A stretch of DNA of 64,000 nucleotides, from assembly GCA_020726505.1 (NCBI GenBank), contig JAHLEZ010000006.1, positions 62,001 to 126,000 on the forward strand. Reading direction: 5' to 3'. This document shows, one piece after another, positions 32,693 to 45,066 of the stretch; position 1 is the stretch's first letter, and each line of letters opens with the position of its first letter. Source of the stretch: Leptodontidium sp. MPI-SDFR-AT-0119 (taxonomy: Eukaryota > Ascomycota > Leotiomycetes > Helotiales > Leptodontidiaceae). The notes beneath the pieces were generated by a model. That model was not told where the DNA came from, made no database searches, and worked only from the letters and a program-made list of their open reading frames with translations. Made by a program: the position numbers and the translations under genes.

Positions 32693-34656
32693 ACTTCTCG
32701 CCCTCATTTTTCCTTCGCTAGAGCGGTAGTAGATGTGTAGAGTGAGCAGGTGATAGATGAGTGGGCTAGGAGGAGAAGGAGGAGCATGGAAGGGAAAAGG
32801 GTTCGAGGAGAGGATGAGGATGAGGTCGCTGGAATAAAGTCCCCTAATGAATCTCCATAGTTGCATATTTTTGTCTTCCTTCCTTTTCTTGCGAACGATT
32901 GATCGAGCATGGTTTGGTTGGTTGGCTTTCACATTTTGTAGATTTCCATTGCTAGAGGGTTCAGATCAGGGTTTCGGGATCATCATCAATCGCCTTTCTG
33001 GGCGGGCTAGCGAGCAGAACGAAATCCTAGTATTCCAGATAAAGAGCAAATAAACTATATGGATTTCTTCAAAACTTATCTATTACTCCATCACTCTTTT
33101 CAGATTATGAGTTTCCAAGCTTTGCTGATGCATCTTGCTCACATGAGCATAGGTTGAAGGCATCATAATGCGGGAGCCTTCGAAGGGTGAGATAATATCT
33201 TTCAGACATTTTCCTGCCTCCATGAACGTCTTGACATCTTTGCATAACTCTTCCCCACAGCCTAACCCGCTTTCGAAATGCTTGATAATCTTTGTGCAAG
33301 ACAAGCATTTAACCAGTATCAAGCTTTAATGCCATGAAATGCGGGGCAGAAAGAAGAAAGGGGGAACTAGGGATCAGTGGCAACTTCGAAACTTCCAACG
33401 TTACAGCCTACTGTGCGGATGAATGCTTACTTCTCGAACTTAACATGGGCAGGAAAGTTGACTTGTTACTTGATTATACGATATATAATACAAGGGATAT
33501 ACCTCAAAAGACTTCTATGTGGGGAGCTGGGATGGATGGCATCTGTCCGGGTGGCTAAGCTTGAGAAGGGGGGGATTAAGTGAGTCCACTCACCCAACCG
33601 TTCAACAATGTCAACATCCTGTGAACTGTGTCTCATCTCTCTGCAAAAAGAAGCTCCTGGCTTAGTTTGATCAAGGTTCTCATTGTCATAGTCAGCTTCT
33701 GTTCTTCTTCAATCAGGTATAAAATGGTGCATCTCATTTACGAACGGCGAGCGGGGAGTGACCGTTGGAAGTGAGGGGTCCGACGCAGGAGTAGGAAGAG
33801 ATTTGTTGAGAGACTCGTAAAATATTAGCTCTGTGAAACATTTGGAGAGTAAAAGCGTTCAGGTGTTCCTCGAAGAATGAGGATGACGACGAGGCCCAAA
33901 AATTCGCTTAGCGGTGACTGGCGACCTTATTGTAAAACAATAAACCCATCTTCCCCCACCCGTCCAAATTTCCATATCAAAACCCTCATGTCCCCACGAA
34001 CCCTTTTCCAAATAGACTTCAAAATTTGAACTCAGGTGTAGAAAATCCTTTTCATTCCCGTTCCTCTTCACTTTGCACCCCAACTCCCTAGCCCTTCACT
34101 CCAGCCTCTCCCAAGCCCACGTCGTGAATCACTCACATGAATCAAAAATCAACCCCCGTTTCCAGTCTCCACAACTTCATCCCTTTTCCTTATCCATGAA
34201 TATACAAGTTTGGGATCGAATCAAATCCAATCGTCAAAGCTTGTGGAACCCGTCTATTTGTGCCCGTGTAACAGCCAGACGCCCGAGGAGAGGGCAATCA
34301 ACAGCCTCATTTCCATCAACGCCCGATGCAGCCTCATTCTCGCCCGACCGCCTTTTAATCCCCCAACAGTCAACAGCACGGCCAATTCCCAAGAAATCCG
34401 TACATAACACCGTCCAACATCCCACCGCTCATCACTCCGCTTTCATTTAGCCAGCCAGTCAATCTCAATCTACATCTCGTTGCAATCATTCACAACCAAC
34501 CGAACAAACCAACAGACTCAACAGCAAATCAGAAGCCCAAACATAACACCATACTGCCTCGCAAACATCATCTGACTCTGTATCACAAGATTCGCTTATC
34601 GACGATCCATAAGCCTTTTCGCCTCCTTGCGCGAAAAACTGCCGCACAGATTCAAC
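32693..34656. other. intergenic, no supported gene
   Basis: Nearly 2 kb without motifs. A minus-strand frame at 33083-33322 (CLSCTKIIKHFESGLGCGEEL) is Cys/His-bearing but short and isolated. CT- and CA-rich leader-like sequence precedes 34657. Confidence 0.45.
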
Positions 34657-35154
34657 ATGAGAAATCGACACTCCAACCCTCTGAGAGACCTGAAGCCGCT
34701 CTCCCCCATCACCGAGACCCTAAAAGACACCTCATCATACACGACATCAGAAACAACGCGTGGACGCAGATTTTCATCCTCGGCAACCCAGTATGAGAGA
34801 CGACGTGCACAGCGCACCGAAAAGAATTCTCCAATTTGCCAAGACGCCAGGACTGAGGCAGGAAGCAAGGGAAGTGGCAATACTTGTACTGAAGATGCAG
34901 GAAGGACTTCTCGATTGGTAGACGATCGGTCGGCTTGGGAGAGGAATGAGAGGAATTGGAGGGGGAGAGATACTAGTACGAGATCGGTGTTGAGAAGGGA
35001 AGATGCGACGCTTGGTTCAGATACTGCGTTGCGATCGGAGAAGCAGGAACAACAACCGAGGACGGACATCGAGATTGAGACAATGGACAGGATTGATATG
35101 GGTGGACACGAGAGGATAAAACTGGGAGATTCGTGTTGTTGTGGCTATCATTGA
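34657..35154 (+). CDS. possible basic, low-complexity protein of unknown function, 165 aa
   Basis: Single open frame from ATG at 34657 (context CAACATGAG), rich in Arg, Ser, Thr and Glu, with pieces such as NPLRDLKPLSPITETL and GRRFSSSATQYERRRAQR, ending in GDSCCCGYH. No signal peptide, helix or known domain. The composition is that of a disordered, possibly nucleic-acid-binding or regulatory protein. The preceding 500 bases look like a fungal leader (C/A-rich with CATCTC and CAACCAACC runs). Support is only length and composition, so it could be a chance frame. A tag-like CCCGYH end is unusual. Confidence 0.4.
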   Translation: MRNRHSNPLRDLKPLSPITETLKDTSSYTTSETTRGRRFSSSATQYERRRAQRTEKNSPICQDARTEAGSKGSGNTCTEDAGRTSRLVDDRSAWERNERNWRGRDTSTRSVLRREDATLGSDTALRSEKQEQQPRTDIEIETMDRIDMGGHERIKLGDSCCCGYH

Positions 35155-36480
35155 GTTTTGTCAGATTTTTATGATATGGATGAATCAAAGGGATTGATGA
35201 CGAGAGGAATACAGAGATAATGCGGAGAGGATGAGACAAAAGAGGGATAATAGGCGGGGTTAGTAATGGTAGTTTTGTATTCAGGAAAAACTGTGATTTG
35301 AATGAAGGTTCAATTTTGAGTCTAGGGAATTAGGCACGTTATTATTCCGTGCGCTGTGCAGCCTCTGAGGAGAAAATATCGCTGCATACAGAGGCTCGAT
35401 TTGTTGTAACGATATACTCTCACTTGCTAGCACTTGCTTCAAGCGAGCTAATTCAGCTTCTTAATATTTTGATGTGCTTACCAAACTATTCAGAGCCTAC
35501 TCAGAGTTACTCAGATTATTACTGAATTGAGTTGAGTACATTTTAAAAAGTACTGAATAGGGTAGAGTACATACCTGTGCTTGTACTCTACTCTGCTTAG
35601 TCCACACGCTGCTGGTTCATCCGTGCTTGGATCGTACAAGAGGTAACCCTCGCAATTAACACAAGGATTCTTTGCGGGTCTACTATAATCAGTTGGTCTG
35701 AACTCTACTGGACTCTATACTATACTATTCTTGAATACCGGTTAGAATTCACGAGTCCCGCGACTACAGCAAATAACTACACCTCCAAGCGACCCCTGCG
35801 ATCCCCAATCTATCTCTCCAAGAATCCAATGCAGTGTCCCCTCTCGATCGGTCCACCGCAACTTCTGGCTCAGGTAGCGCAATCGGCTTTTGCGGTTACG
35901 AAATTTCTCTGGGGCGTTATACGGTGTGTAGACACTTCTTTTCCAAGGACAAAGCAGTAACCATGCATCTGAGATGTTGTTACTCCTCTTCATCCGACTG
36001 GATGAGGGCGGTCTGGGTGTTGGTGTTGTGCAACACGCCTGTGCGACCTGTCGCTTATTTTCCTGCGCCGAGGAAAGAGGGCGTTTTGGGGAGTGTATGT
36101 GCAGCGAATGGGATTAGAAAGTGACTGTTCTTTTGGGGGGTGATGTTTTTCTATTTGGGGGTGAATGTAGGATTAAATGATTAAGAGGGGAAAAGCAACT
36201 CCTAGCGAGGTTGTGTACAAATGAGGAAGTTGCGATGTGAGTGAATTGCAGCGGTGGCTGGGAAAATAAACAAAAAGGAAATAGAATGTGTTGAGTGAAT
36301 TAAACATTTTAGCAATCGTGTTCCCTATTTAAGTTCTTCTCACTCCCAGATTCTGGGATATTGTCAAGGACTCGAAGGTGTTAGATCACAGAATTCTCTC
36401 ATTGCCTCACACAATCACATTAATACATCAACTAAATTCCAGGAAAATATCGTCTCAAGAGACCAGGATCTTAACATACC
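35155..36480. other. intergenic with AT-rich segment and GAGTA/TACTC repeats
   Basis: From 35480 to 35600 the short motif TACTC/GAGTA recurs on both strands (CTACTCAGAGTTACTCAG, GAGTTGAGTACATTT, GGGTAGAGTACATAC, TGTACTCTACTCTG), in a more AT-rich context than the flanks. This may be a decayed transposon end. No gene is supported; the last 150 bases form the leader of the gene at 36481. Confidence 0.4.
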
Positions 36481-37230
36481 ATGATTACTCATCTCATCCT
36501 TTTTCTCGTGGCCTACACGGCGTGTGTCAATGCAGTCTGTACGCCCGCCATCCGTCTCGCAGGTGCCCAGCAAGTTGTCACCGCATACAACACTCAAGGA
36601 ATTGGTGGCTCTGCCACTGCATTCGCTTCTGTTCCTTGGGGCGACGAATGTATCATCACCATGTACGTGCCTCCTCTTCTCAATCTCTCAGGGTTCATCA
36701 GATGAAGATACAAAACACAGCAACTCTGTCGTTCAGACGAATTGAAGTCCGAGAAGTCAATCTAACCCCAAACAGTGCAGCCAACGGCCTCCCTCCCATC
36801 CCAGTCTCCTACAGCGGCTCTTCAAGTTACGCATTCGGTGTTGAGACCCGGCAGCTCTTCTCAAGTGTTACGGGAGAATATACGGATTTCCCTGCGAACG
36901 GAACGGCGTTGATAAATACCAACGTGGTACGTCCTCCTTTCCCTCGCCCTCCCCCCACCCCAAAAACTACCAAGTACTGACTACATTAAACCACCTCAGA
37001 CCCTAGGAGCCCGAAGCGCCATCCCCATCCCCGTCGTCTTCTTCGCACACGTCTATCTCGACTACGACGACGACTGCAAGATTAAGACTATTCGTGCTGT
37101 TGCCCCCTCGGTGCCCAGTCAGGTGTTGGGCGTCTTTGTCAATTTCCCGAGTTTGGGGCTCCCGGGCTTGACGGCGCTTTTGCTGGTGCTTGGATTTGTT
37201 CCGCATCTGCTTTGTGGTTTGCTTTGTTAG
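36481..37230 (+). CDS. small secreted, probably GPI-anchored surface protein, 187 aa
   Basis: Three exons: 36481-36662, 36776-36926 and 37000-37230, with GTACGT donors and AACAG/CTCAG acceptors; phases agree (188 codons). The ATG follows a CATACC context. The signal peptide is MITHLILFLVAYTACVNA. The mature part has VCTPAIRLAGAQQVVTAYN, PWGDECIITM and, after splicing, NGLPPIPVSYSGSSSYAFGVETRQLFSS, with an NGT sequon and DDDCKIKTIRAVAP. It ends in a hydrophobic stretch (GLPGLTALLLVLGFV, then HLLCGLLC), the layout of a GPI-attachment signal. I do not recognise a family. It is convergent with the HET-domain gene, 338 bases apart. Confidence 0.8.
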
Positions 37231-37568
37231 GTGGGATGGAGAGTTGGAGGATTGGAGACTGGGAGAGGGAAAGTCGATGTTGGGTCTGAAGTGATGCATT
37301 GGAGTTGCTGAGAAGGTGAAATTGTGGGTTGAGATTGTGCGGGATGTATTGAAGATACCGGTAGGAGCAGAATAATAAGCTATACATACCATATGGCCTG
37401 ACTTGTTGCATTGAGGGACGGTGGTATCTCCTGCTCCTGGTGCTCGCTGATGAAGACCTGGAAAGAATTGAAGAGCCCCATTAGAAAGATAATCGCATAT
37501 TCGTGTGAATGGGTTATTCTTCCACCTTTGCAAGGGCCACTGAATCGAAGTCCCCCATACAGCTGAAT
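37231..37568. other. 338-bp convergent 3' spacer
   Basis: Holds the 3' ends of the surface-protein and HET-domain genes. Minus-strand open frames that cross it are extensions without motifs. Confidence 0.5.
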
Positions 37569-39419
37569 TCAAATCAAACGAAAGGTTGAACACTTCCCCT
37601 CGTCCCAAAACTCTCCCCTCGTCATCCCATGCATATACGAATCCCCAATGAACTCCCACACACCCTCCCCCTTCAGTCTAAGCACGATCGGGAATTTCCC
37701 CCCTTTCAAAAGAACAACATAATCATCCTCCTCTGCCAATCTAGGGATCAGTCCAATATAACCTTTCTCCGTCTTGGCAATACGACGATTGATCATCTGA
37801 CTAGTCAGAGTACGGAATCCCATTTCCGGGTTCGGGATTCCGACGAAGCGGAGGATATGTCCTAAGATTACGACGAGCATCCATATCCAGATGTGATTGT
37901 CGAGGCCGCGTTTGTGAATCCAGAGTAGGTAGCGCTGCCGCTGTCGGAACTTATAGTAGAGTGGACGGATCGCATCCTTATTATCTGCAGCTTGACCTGC
38001 CACGAAAGTCTGCCATGACGCTTCCTCTAAAGTCTCGCCAGTAGGATATTTGGAATTGGGATCGGATCTCAGATCTATTGTGGCTTCCCATTCGTGGATG
38101 TATGCTTGGTTTCGCTGTAACACCATTGCTTGCTTGCGAAGTGATTGATAGCCGGTTGTGTCTTGTAATTCCCAATGACTACTCACCCGAGCGAGCCTGT
38201 CGACGACATAGCCAGATACTTCAAGTTGCCCGAGCGCTTCGTGGATGATAGGAGAACATTTCGAGTCCTTGGTGGCAGAGTATGGGAACTTGATACTCAT
38301 ATCTCCCTCCACTGCTTCGAACAGGAGAAAGGATTGACAGTAATTGTCGGAATGGCTCCAATCCGGGACCCACGATGGAAGATTCAGATCGTCGCCACTC
38401 TTCTTTTCAAGTCTCGCTATGCTTAGAAAATCAAGGTTGGTCGCCATCCGAAGCGTTGAGATAGCGACGTTCATGTACACGCTTCGAACACTCTCCGAGT
38501 AGTTAGGTGCAATCGAATGTTCCTTAAAACTCTCGTGAGATGAAAGTCCATAGAAAGCAAATACGTTATCTCTTGCATTCGAAGCCAATGCCTTTCGATG
38601 GCGCGATAGGACCTGCCAGTAAATTCTCTTCCGTCCCTGCGAGATCTCAAATTGGCTCGACTGGAGAGCCATGAGGACCTCGATTTGCGGGCTTCCGTAG
38701 AACTCGAAGATCCATATCTGATAGTTGATGATGTAGTACAGAGCCCGATATAGTTCGGACCAGCTGATTATAGTGGGCCCGCACAGAATTTTCGTGTTGG
38801 TTGAGAGGGCTACCTCTTGCACGATCCAAGCTCGGGGGAACCAGGCTCGATCGAGAAGCTTGAAGAAAGCAAACCAGCTGTTGCTGAAGATTGAGAATTC
38901 GGAATACGTACGCGTTCGGTACCATAGTGATCTCCTCTTTGCTGAGCTCGGGTTGAGATCAGATAGAGCCTCAGAACACCTGGCTGCGAATTGGAGAGCG
39001 AGAGTGCTCTGGTCTGCCTCTGCTCCCAGCCACACAAGAGTCCGACTTGCTTTGGCGTAGATGTTCCGCATCTCGGCCACCTGTGAACTCTTTTCCTTCT
39101 CATTGGATTGATTAATGCAGACGGAATCTATCCAGAATTTCCTATTGGCTGCTTTTAGTCGCATCCGGGAAAGGAAGCCGTAGAGATTGACGGGTACGGT
39201 GATGGTCTTCCCATCGCAGATGATTTGGCCTTGGTCTAGCGGAGAACCCCAGAAGTACGAGACTGCTTCGTACTTGGGGCATTTTGACAACGGAACGTCC
39301 GTGATGCTGCAGGGAGGAGGTATACCGGTCTCTTTTTCAGTGGGGTAGAACTGGACTAGACGGATGTAAATGCCTCCCTGCTCGTCTGTTGGGAGGTCTT
39401 GATACTGATAGGAATCCAT
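37569..39419 (-). CDS. HET-domain (heterokaryon incompatibility) protein, 616 aa
   Basis: Intracellular protein of the fungal non-self recognition system; HET domains trigger growth arrest or cell death when partners are incompatible. Single exon from ATG at 39419 (MDSYQYQDLPTDEQGGIYIR). The three HET blocks are clear: YEAVSYFWG at residues 50-58, KFWIDSVCINQSNEKEKSSQ at about 94-113 with NIYAKASRTLVWLG after it, and WFPRAWIVQEVALS further on. The rest matches the common fungal layout: ARDNVFAFYGL, LPSWVPDWSH, and a C-terminal block with VVLLKGGKFPIVLR and EFIGDSYMHGMTRGEFWD. No accompanying NACHT or repeat domain is present. Nothing is broken. The trigger and partner are unknown. Confidence 0.93.
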   Translation of the reverse strand: MDSYQYQDLPTDEQGGIYIRLVQFYPTEKETGIPPPCSITDVPLSKCPKYEAVSYFWGSPLDQGQIICDGKTITVPVNLYGFLSRMRLKAANRKFWIDSVCINQSNEKEKSSQVAEMRNIYAKASRTLVWLGAEADQSTLALQFAARCSEALSDLNPSSAKRRSLWYRTRTYSEFSIFSNSWFAFFKLLDRAWFPRAWIVQEVALSTNTKILCGPTIISWSELYRALYYIINYQIWIFEFYGSPQIEVLMALQSSQFEISQGRKRIYWQVLSRHRKALASNARDNVFAFYGLSSHESFKEHSIAPNYSESVRSVYMNVAISTLRMATNLDFLSIARLEKKSGDDLNLPSWVPDWSHSDNYCQSFLLFEAVEGDMSIKFPYSATKDSKCSPIIHEALGQLEVSGYVVDRLARVSSHWELQDTTGYQSLRKQAMVLQRNQAYIHEWEATIDLRSDPNSKYPTGETLEEASWQTFVAGQAADNKDAIRPLYYKFRQRQRYLLWIHKRGLDNHIWIWMLVVILGHILRFVGIPNPEMGFRTLTSQMINRRIAKTEKGYIGLIPRLAEEDDYVVLLKGGKFPIVLRLKGEGVWEFIGDSYMHGMTRGEFWDEGKCSTFRLI

Positions 39420-40249
39420 TTCTGCCGTGGTGAGTTCCTGCGCTATGAGCTACCGTCAACACGCTTTCAGATGGCGTTTTAAAAAACACTATTGACCTAC
39501 CAGACTGTTCATTCTCCTGGTATATTGGGCGGGGTTGGGGGTGGGGTGACAAACATTTGAAGTTTTCAAACTGCTTCTCAGCCGCACACTATGTTTTATG
39601 ACCAGGTGGCTTGGCATCAGCCACAGACAGACGCTCCCCATCGTTAGTGACTCCGAAAATAATCATTTCGTAACATCAAGGGAGGGCTGGTGAATTTTTA
39701 TTGATTTAAGCAAGCCTTAGTTTTGATCTTCAACGTGAATTACTCATTGGAGAGATAGCTTGAGAATATCGAGGATCGCTTTGAGGCATAATTATATGCG
39801 GTAACGCGGGGGTCATGAATTCCAAATTCCGACTGGTATCCTCCCTTGTTTAAAAGCCGTTCGAAAATGCCGCGGACCTTTCGTTGCTTTGTCAAAAGTG
39901 GTAAATACTCCACGGTGGTTAGCCAGCCAAAAGGCAGGAAGGAGTACTGTCCTACATAGCGACGTTGATGACTGCGACGTAATTAATGCATTGTGAGAAT
40001 CACCAGACGGCAGCCACAGTGTAAAAAAAGTCGTTCAGTTGCTCTTATTACAATATACAATAGCATTATACAATATGTGAGCCCCAGACCTTCTAACAGG
40101 GGGGTGAGGTGTCTCAGCAAGTCCCCTAGAGAATATACAAAAATGAGAACAAGGTATCATGGAGTAAAAATTAAACATCGGCATAGCTGGTATCGCTCAA
40201 CTCCAGCAGAAAGAAGAAAGAACAGCAAACCCAAGTGGGAAGCTATTTC
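39420..40249. other. intergenic between HET-domain and peroxidase genes
   Basis: Promoter of the HET-domain gene and 3' flank of the peroxidase gene. No motif-bearing frame seen. Confidence 0.5.
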
Positions 40250-41606
40250 CTAAAATCCCGAGGCACCGAACATTCTTCCGCTGAGCAGGCCAAGGAGCCT
40301 CAAGAGCGCGTCTGTGAGGGTCTGTCCATCCTCGATGGCTTGGCCGAGCTTATTGTACTTGCCTTCGAGCCATTGCTGTAGTAGGGTCGAATCTGGCAGG
40401 TTGAAGGTCTTCTTGGCGGCTGGGAGCACGCGGGTGCACTCGGCGAGGTCGTTGATGTTATTCACGCCGAGAAGACTGAGACGGACGTATTCCTTGGCAT
40501 AGTCCTGAGTATGTTAGCAAGGTCTTGCAAGAACAGAAAAGTTTATGTGTAGGGTAGAGTGAGCTTACCTCGTCCCAATGTTCCTGCCCGCCAGCACCAG
40601 CGAACTCAGCCCACTCATCTGAGATCTTGGGGTGGGCGGCGAGAGCGACGTCGCTGGGAAATTTGAATACACGCTTGGGAGCGGTGCCGGTGGTTTGGCC
40701 GTAGAACTTGACGTCCCAGACACCTGGGGTGCTATCCTGGGGATCGAGGGCGCGAGATGGATCGACGAAGTGCTGCTGACTAGTCGTGTGGGCACCGACA
40801 AGGGCGGCCAGGCCGTGGGCTTTGATGGTCTTGTTTTCGAAGAGCTCGATGAGGAAGTCGGCACTGCCGGTGACGGGAGGAAGGAGATTGTTGGCGTTGG
40901 GAGTGCTGCTGTCTTTTCTTCCAACGAAAGTTCGGACTCTAGGTCCCAGTGGGCTATACAAACGTTAGGAAATACGTCAAATACACATGATAACTCAAAG
41001 AGAATCTTACCAAACGACCGTAGCAACGTTAGCTCCCATCTGAATCAGATCTGCCATGCCCACACCGTACTTTTTGTATGTATTGTACCAAGCCTGGGTT
41101 ACTCCGACGATCTCCTGCAGTCCGTTGTTCTCTGGACGGGTGATTTCACCAGCCAAGATCAAACTTCCGTCCGCACCTCCGAATCCTGTTGTCTTGGACC
41201 AAGCTCCGGCATCGTGGAAGCCCAGGCGAACGGCAGCACGTGCAAAGCGGTTGCAACGGCCAGAGACACCCTTGAACTTCGCCTCCATATCCTGCGCGAT
41301 CCACTTCCAGATGCAGCACGTGTCTTGTGCACATCGGGCTGATCCCTTTGCTGGAAGCAAGCCAACCCATGGCTCGTCAGTGTACGGGTCGACGTTACCG
41401 AGTAGAATGTCCTGGACGGTTTTGCCAACAGTTGTCACTCCACCAACAGTTGCAAGATCTCCGATCATCTCGTCCGAATCATTTGGTCCCGGGGCTTCAC
41501 GAGTTCGGAGTTTGTTGTTGAGATCTCTCAAAGCCTTGTCCGTACCCGGACAGGCCACTGTATAAACGACGGCAGAGGCGCCGAGAAGAATAGATGAGAA
41601 CTTCAT
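40250..41606 (-). CDS. secreted heme peroxidase, class II-like, 411 aa
   Basis: Extracellular plant/fungal-type heme peroxidase using hydrogen peroxide to oxidise phenolic or similar donors. Three exons: 41011-41606, 40569-40953 and 40250-40504, in phase (412 codons), with donors GTAAGA and GTAAGC. The signal peptide is MKFSSILLGASAVVYTVA. The distal heme side is RLGFHDAGAW (Arg127, His131, Asp132), followed by GGADGSLI, a calcium-site-like loop. The proximal side is LAALVGAHTTSQ with His254. The segment ATVV/CPLGPRVRTFVGRKD spans the first splice junction and fits the family exactly. Cys-rich N-terminal ARCAQDTCCIWKWI is typical of the ascomycete group. Mn-binding acidic residues or the surface Trp used by lignin peroxidases were not identified, so I claim no ligninolytic class. 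Confidence 0.9.
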
Positions 41607-44600
41607 GTTGAAGATCTGCGTGATGATATAATAGTATGGATGGATCAAAGAAGTGATGTACAGTGACAGTAGTTAGAGAAATGAATGCAAGCCACAAAGT
41701 GCAGCCACGCAGTTGAAGTGTAGACTGATAAGAATTTAGTCGAGGTCTGAATGCTTCAAATATTTGGAAAGCAGCGCAACATCCTGACTTTATGTTGCTA
41801 CAAGTCAAGACCATCTGACCTTGAAAGTCGAGATCCGAGCTTGTAAACAGCGGCCTGGTGAAGTCTTTCGATAGTCAAAGCCCTACTGCGCAGCATGCAG
41901 ACTGCAAGCAATGGCCGGTGAATATACGAGACAGCACAGACCTGAGGTCTCTGGGCAGTCTAGAAGAAGCGAATGCACATCGGAATAAGACGAAAAGGCT
42001 TGGAACTAAGGCATCAAACTCTACAAATACGGAAGGATTCATTTGGTGGTGACACTTGGGGCGCGACCGAGCCATCGTATGGTCGGAAGTGTCCCTATTC
42101 CACGATTTAAGGTTAGGGCAGCCTGACCTGGGGCCTGGAATGATTGTGATTGTCAACACCGCATGAGGGGCAAGAGCCACTAGAAGCCACTTAGCCACAT
42201 CCGTTGATCTTGGCAAGACATCTGGCCCCGAGCAACATGAGAACTAAGCCGAATTCAAGACTTGAAGATAAAAGAAAAAAAGACCAAGTGATGTTTTGAC
42301 CTGAACAGACCGCCGGGGAAGTCTCTGGGGGTTCAGTCGTGAGCCATAGATGAACGGTTTGTGTCACCATTGATCTGCTTTGGCTGAAGATCATTCCGCG
42401 AGACCGCGCTACAACCTTGGGAGAAGATTTTGAGGATAGGGAAGAGGCGGAGAACACAAAGCAATCAGTGGGGGGCATAGTTGGCCAATGATAAACAAGT
42501 GATTAACAAGAAAATTGAGGCCCCGGATTCTGAATTACTCCGTAGTGCCAGCTGGTCGTGATCTGCAGCTAAGTCGGCGAGAACCGAGAGCGTGGTCCAG
42601 ACACTAGCTTCTAGCCACATCTCAGCGTAGACCGACCAATGGGATCAATTGTGCCTGATATCAGATGGCTTGGGCTACTGCAGAAGCTTAACCTTAAAAA
42701 GGAACAAACAAGCTAAGCTGAAAATAGACCAAGCTGAGGGTCCCGACTTCTGGTCACAGAAAGTCAGACAGCAAAATAATCCCACGCGGAACTTCGTCCG
42801 ATTGCCATATGGCCGGCAGGATGTTGTCGCACCACAGCAACCGAGTCCATGTCGTCTCAACTTTTGCAAGATCCATGATAGAATTTGAAGCGTAGAGACT
42901 GTGACTTTGGAGACACACAATCATTGAAGTTCTCATTCCTGCAGGTGGCTTAGAAGAGGCTGAGGCTGGCTCTGAATAATGGGACGAACATAAGTTGGAT
43001 TCGGCAGGTACCCGGAGATGCACCATGAAGGTGAATATGCGGTGGAATCTGCAAGCTTTCGGGAACGGTACGAAAAGACGGAATTCTGTCTCTGATTTGG
43101 CGCGGTAGTAAAGTCAATGCGTGATCAAAAGTCGCTGAGGATCGACATAAAGCTCAGCCGCCGTCCAGCCGGGCCTCAAGGGTCCTGGCACTCTGCTGAT
43201 TGAATAGTTCTGCCGTGCCCTCGTACCAGAGTCGTCGGAGACCACAAGAGCTGCAGCTTCGGGACGAAAATAACATCGTACATAGATGTAGAGGAATCGT
43301 CGCAAAATCGCTCATGGAAATAAGCAATTTCGTTTAGCGGTGAACATGTGCCAATGCCAGAAGGAAACACTAAATGTAGGCGAGATAACACGATGGTGTG
43401 TTGTGGAAGAGTATCATAGGACCGCCAAGTCTTTGATGGTAGATCCTTTTCTCATTAGGAAACCTATTGAATGCTTGGCATTCACCGCATGTCCATCTGT
43501 ATGCCTAACGGAATGATAGATTTCTGCATGATTCAATCCTTTAGGAAATCTGGTCTTTGGCTCGAGCTTGCATTCAGCGAGCCTCGGGTGAAAGGTACGG
43601 CTCTCTCTTGTTGTACTGTACTTCAAGTCCTCCCTGTATATTATGATTCTCTGCATGGCTGGAATTCGAATAGTCGAAACTTCATGGGCTCTGGCCTTTC
43701 CCTCAAATTTCAAGGCTGTTTTTGGAATCTTTGTTGAATCGAAGGTCCTTGGTATACTCCAGCTGAGTGACTAGGATTGGCCTCTGGACATGTGCTTGCT
43801 GATCCCATCCTTGGGCAGTAATACTCTATGAGATCAAACATCCTAGAGCGCGACGAGTACAACGAAACATATTCCCTTGGTGGATCTCCAGACCGGATGA
43901 CAGTGAGAATGACTTGTTCGAGGCTCAAGAATCCATACTGCTCCAATTCTCTTTACAAATGGACATCTCCACTGATCTCGCACTATCTTTGCCTTGATTG
44001 CAACGTATCGCAGGACGCTTTAACTGCCGTAGATCCTCCCTCTTTCTGCAACAGTCGAGAGTGCGACAAATCCATGTCCCAGCTTTCGGCATATGCACCA
44101 ATTCGCTTCGATTACCACCTTCTCCAGCGAACTTCAATGTACGAGATATCACCGCCGGACAGGCCTAGACATATCGGGAGTAGAGAAGCAGAGGCGGGAT
44201 CTTTTGGTGTAACGGCGTGTGAGTCGCGACGAGCAGAAACGGCTGCTGGGTTCGGGTCGTTGCCTTTGCTAGGCTCCGTGATCGGAAACCGCCAGAATTC
44301 GAGGACCGGGCCATGAGAGTCTCCATATCATAACCCAAATCTCAGTTGGACAGCTCGAGAATCGCTCGGTGGAAACCAGAGCCGCTTGTCTGATGGCCTT
44401 AACTTCCGGCTGTAGATAGTCCGCCTTCTATTCTTGTCCTCCATTCATTGGTTTTTGCGCATCCTCCACATCTGCTCCCCTTTCGTTCCATATGATTCGA
44501 GGTCTCAACGCCGTAGTTCCCCTTTCAACCTATCACTAACGTGAATTGCTTGTCGCATCGGGAGAGGTATCCTGGCGATCCTCTACGCGGTCAGGGGGTA

Positions 44601-45066
44601 GAACAGCTTGCGTTCACTGAAGGGGTGTCGATTTGATGGATCTTGGTCCGGATAGTTGAAGTCAACAGGAGGCGAGAGTAAGGAAGTGAGGTTGAAATAG
44701 AGCAATTGGACGTTGCAATGGAATTTGACTCCCGTCCGCGCATTTCCCGCGTCGAAGTGGGTCCCATGCCACGCGATGTCACGACACCTCCCCAGCGGGC
44801 CGCCCCTCCAATTTAAGTGTCCGAGTATCTACTCGTATTTCGGTCCAAGACTTAAAAACAACAACATCCCATGTATAAAGGGTAGCTAGGTACTTGCTAA
44901 AGCTGTATTACGTATCTCGGGATACAAGTTGAATGATTGCCTCAGCTGCCAAGCTGGATCCTTCAAAGTTTCTCTCCTCTCTTTATCCTTATCTCTCCTC
45001 AAGTCTTGACGGCTATGCTTTGACATTTTGCAGGACATTAAGTACCAACCAACCAAGGGATCTGAG
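41607..45066. other. long intergenic region between peroxidase and second HET gene
   Basis: About 3.5 kb. A 162-codon plus-strand frame (43828-44316) with ATG contains CLDCN and FCNSREC but no known domain or splice context. Other frames are shorter. The last 250 bases, with AT-rich and CTCTCC tracts, form the promoter of the HET gene at 45067. Confidence 0.45.

Noticed and set aside
43828..44316. 162-codon plus-strand frame with CLDCN and FCNSREC
   Set aside because: The cysteine spacing matches no zinc module I know, and there is no other support; could be revisited with RNA-seq.
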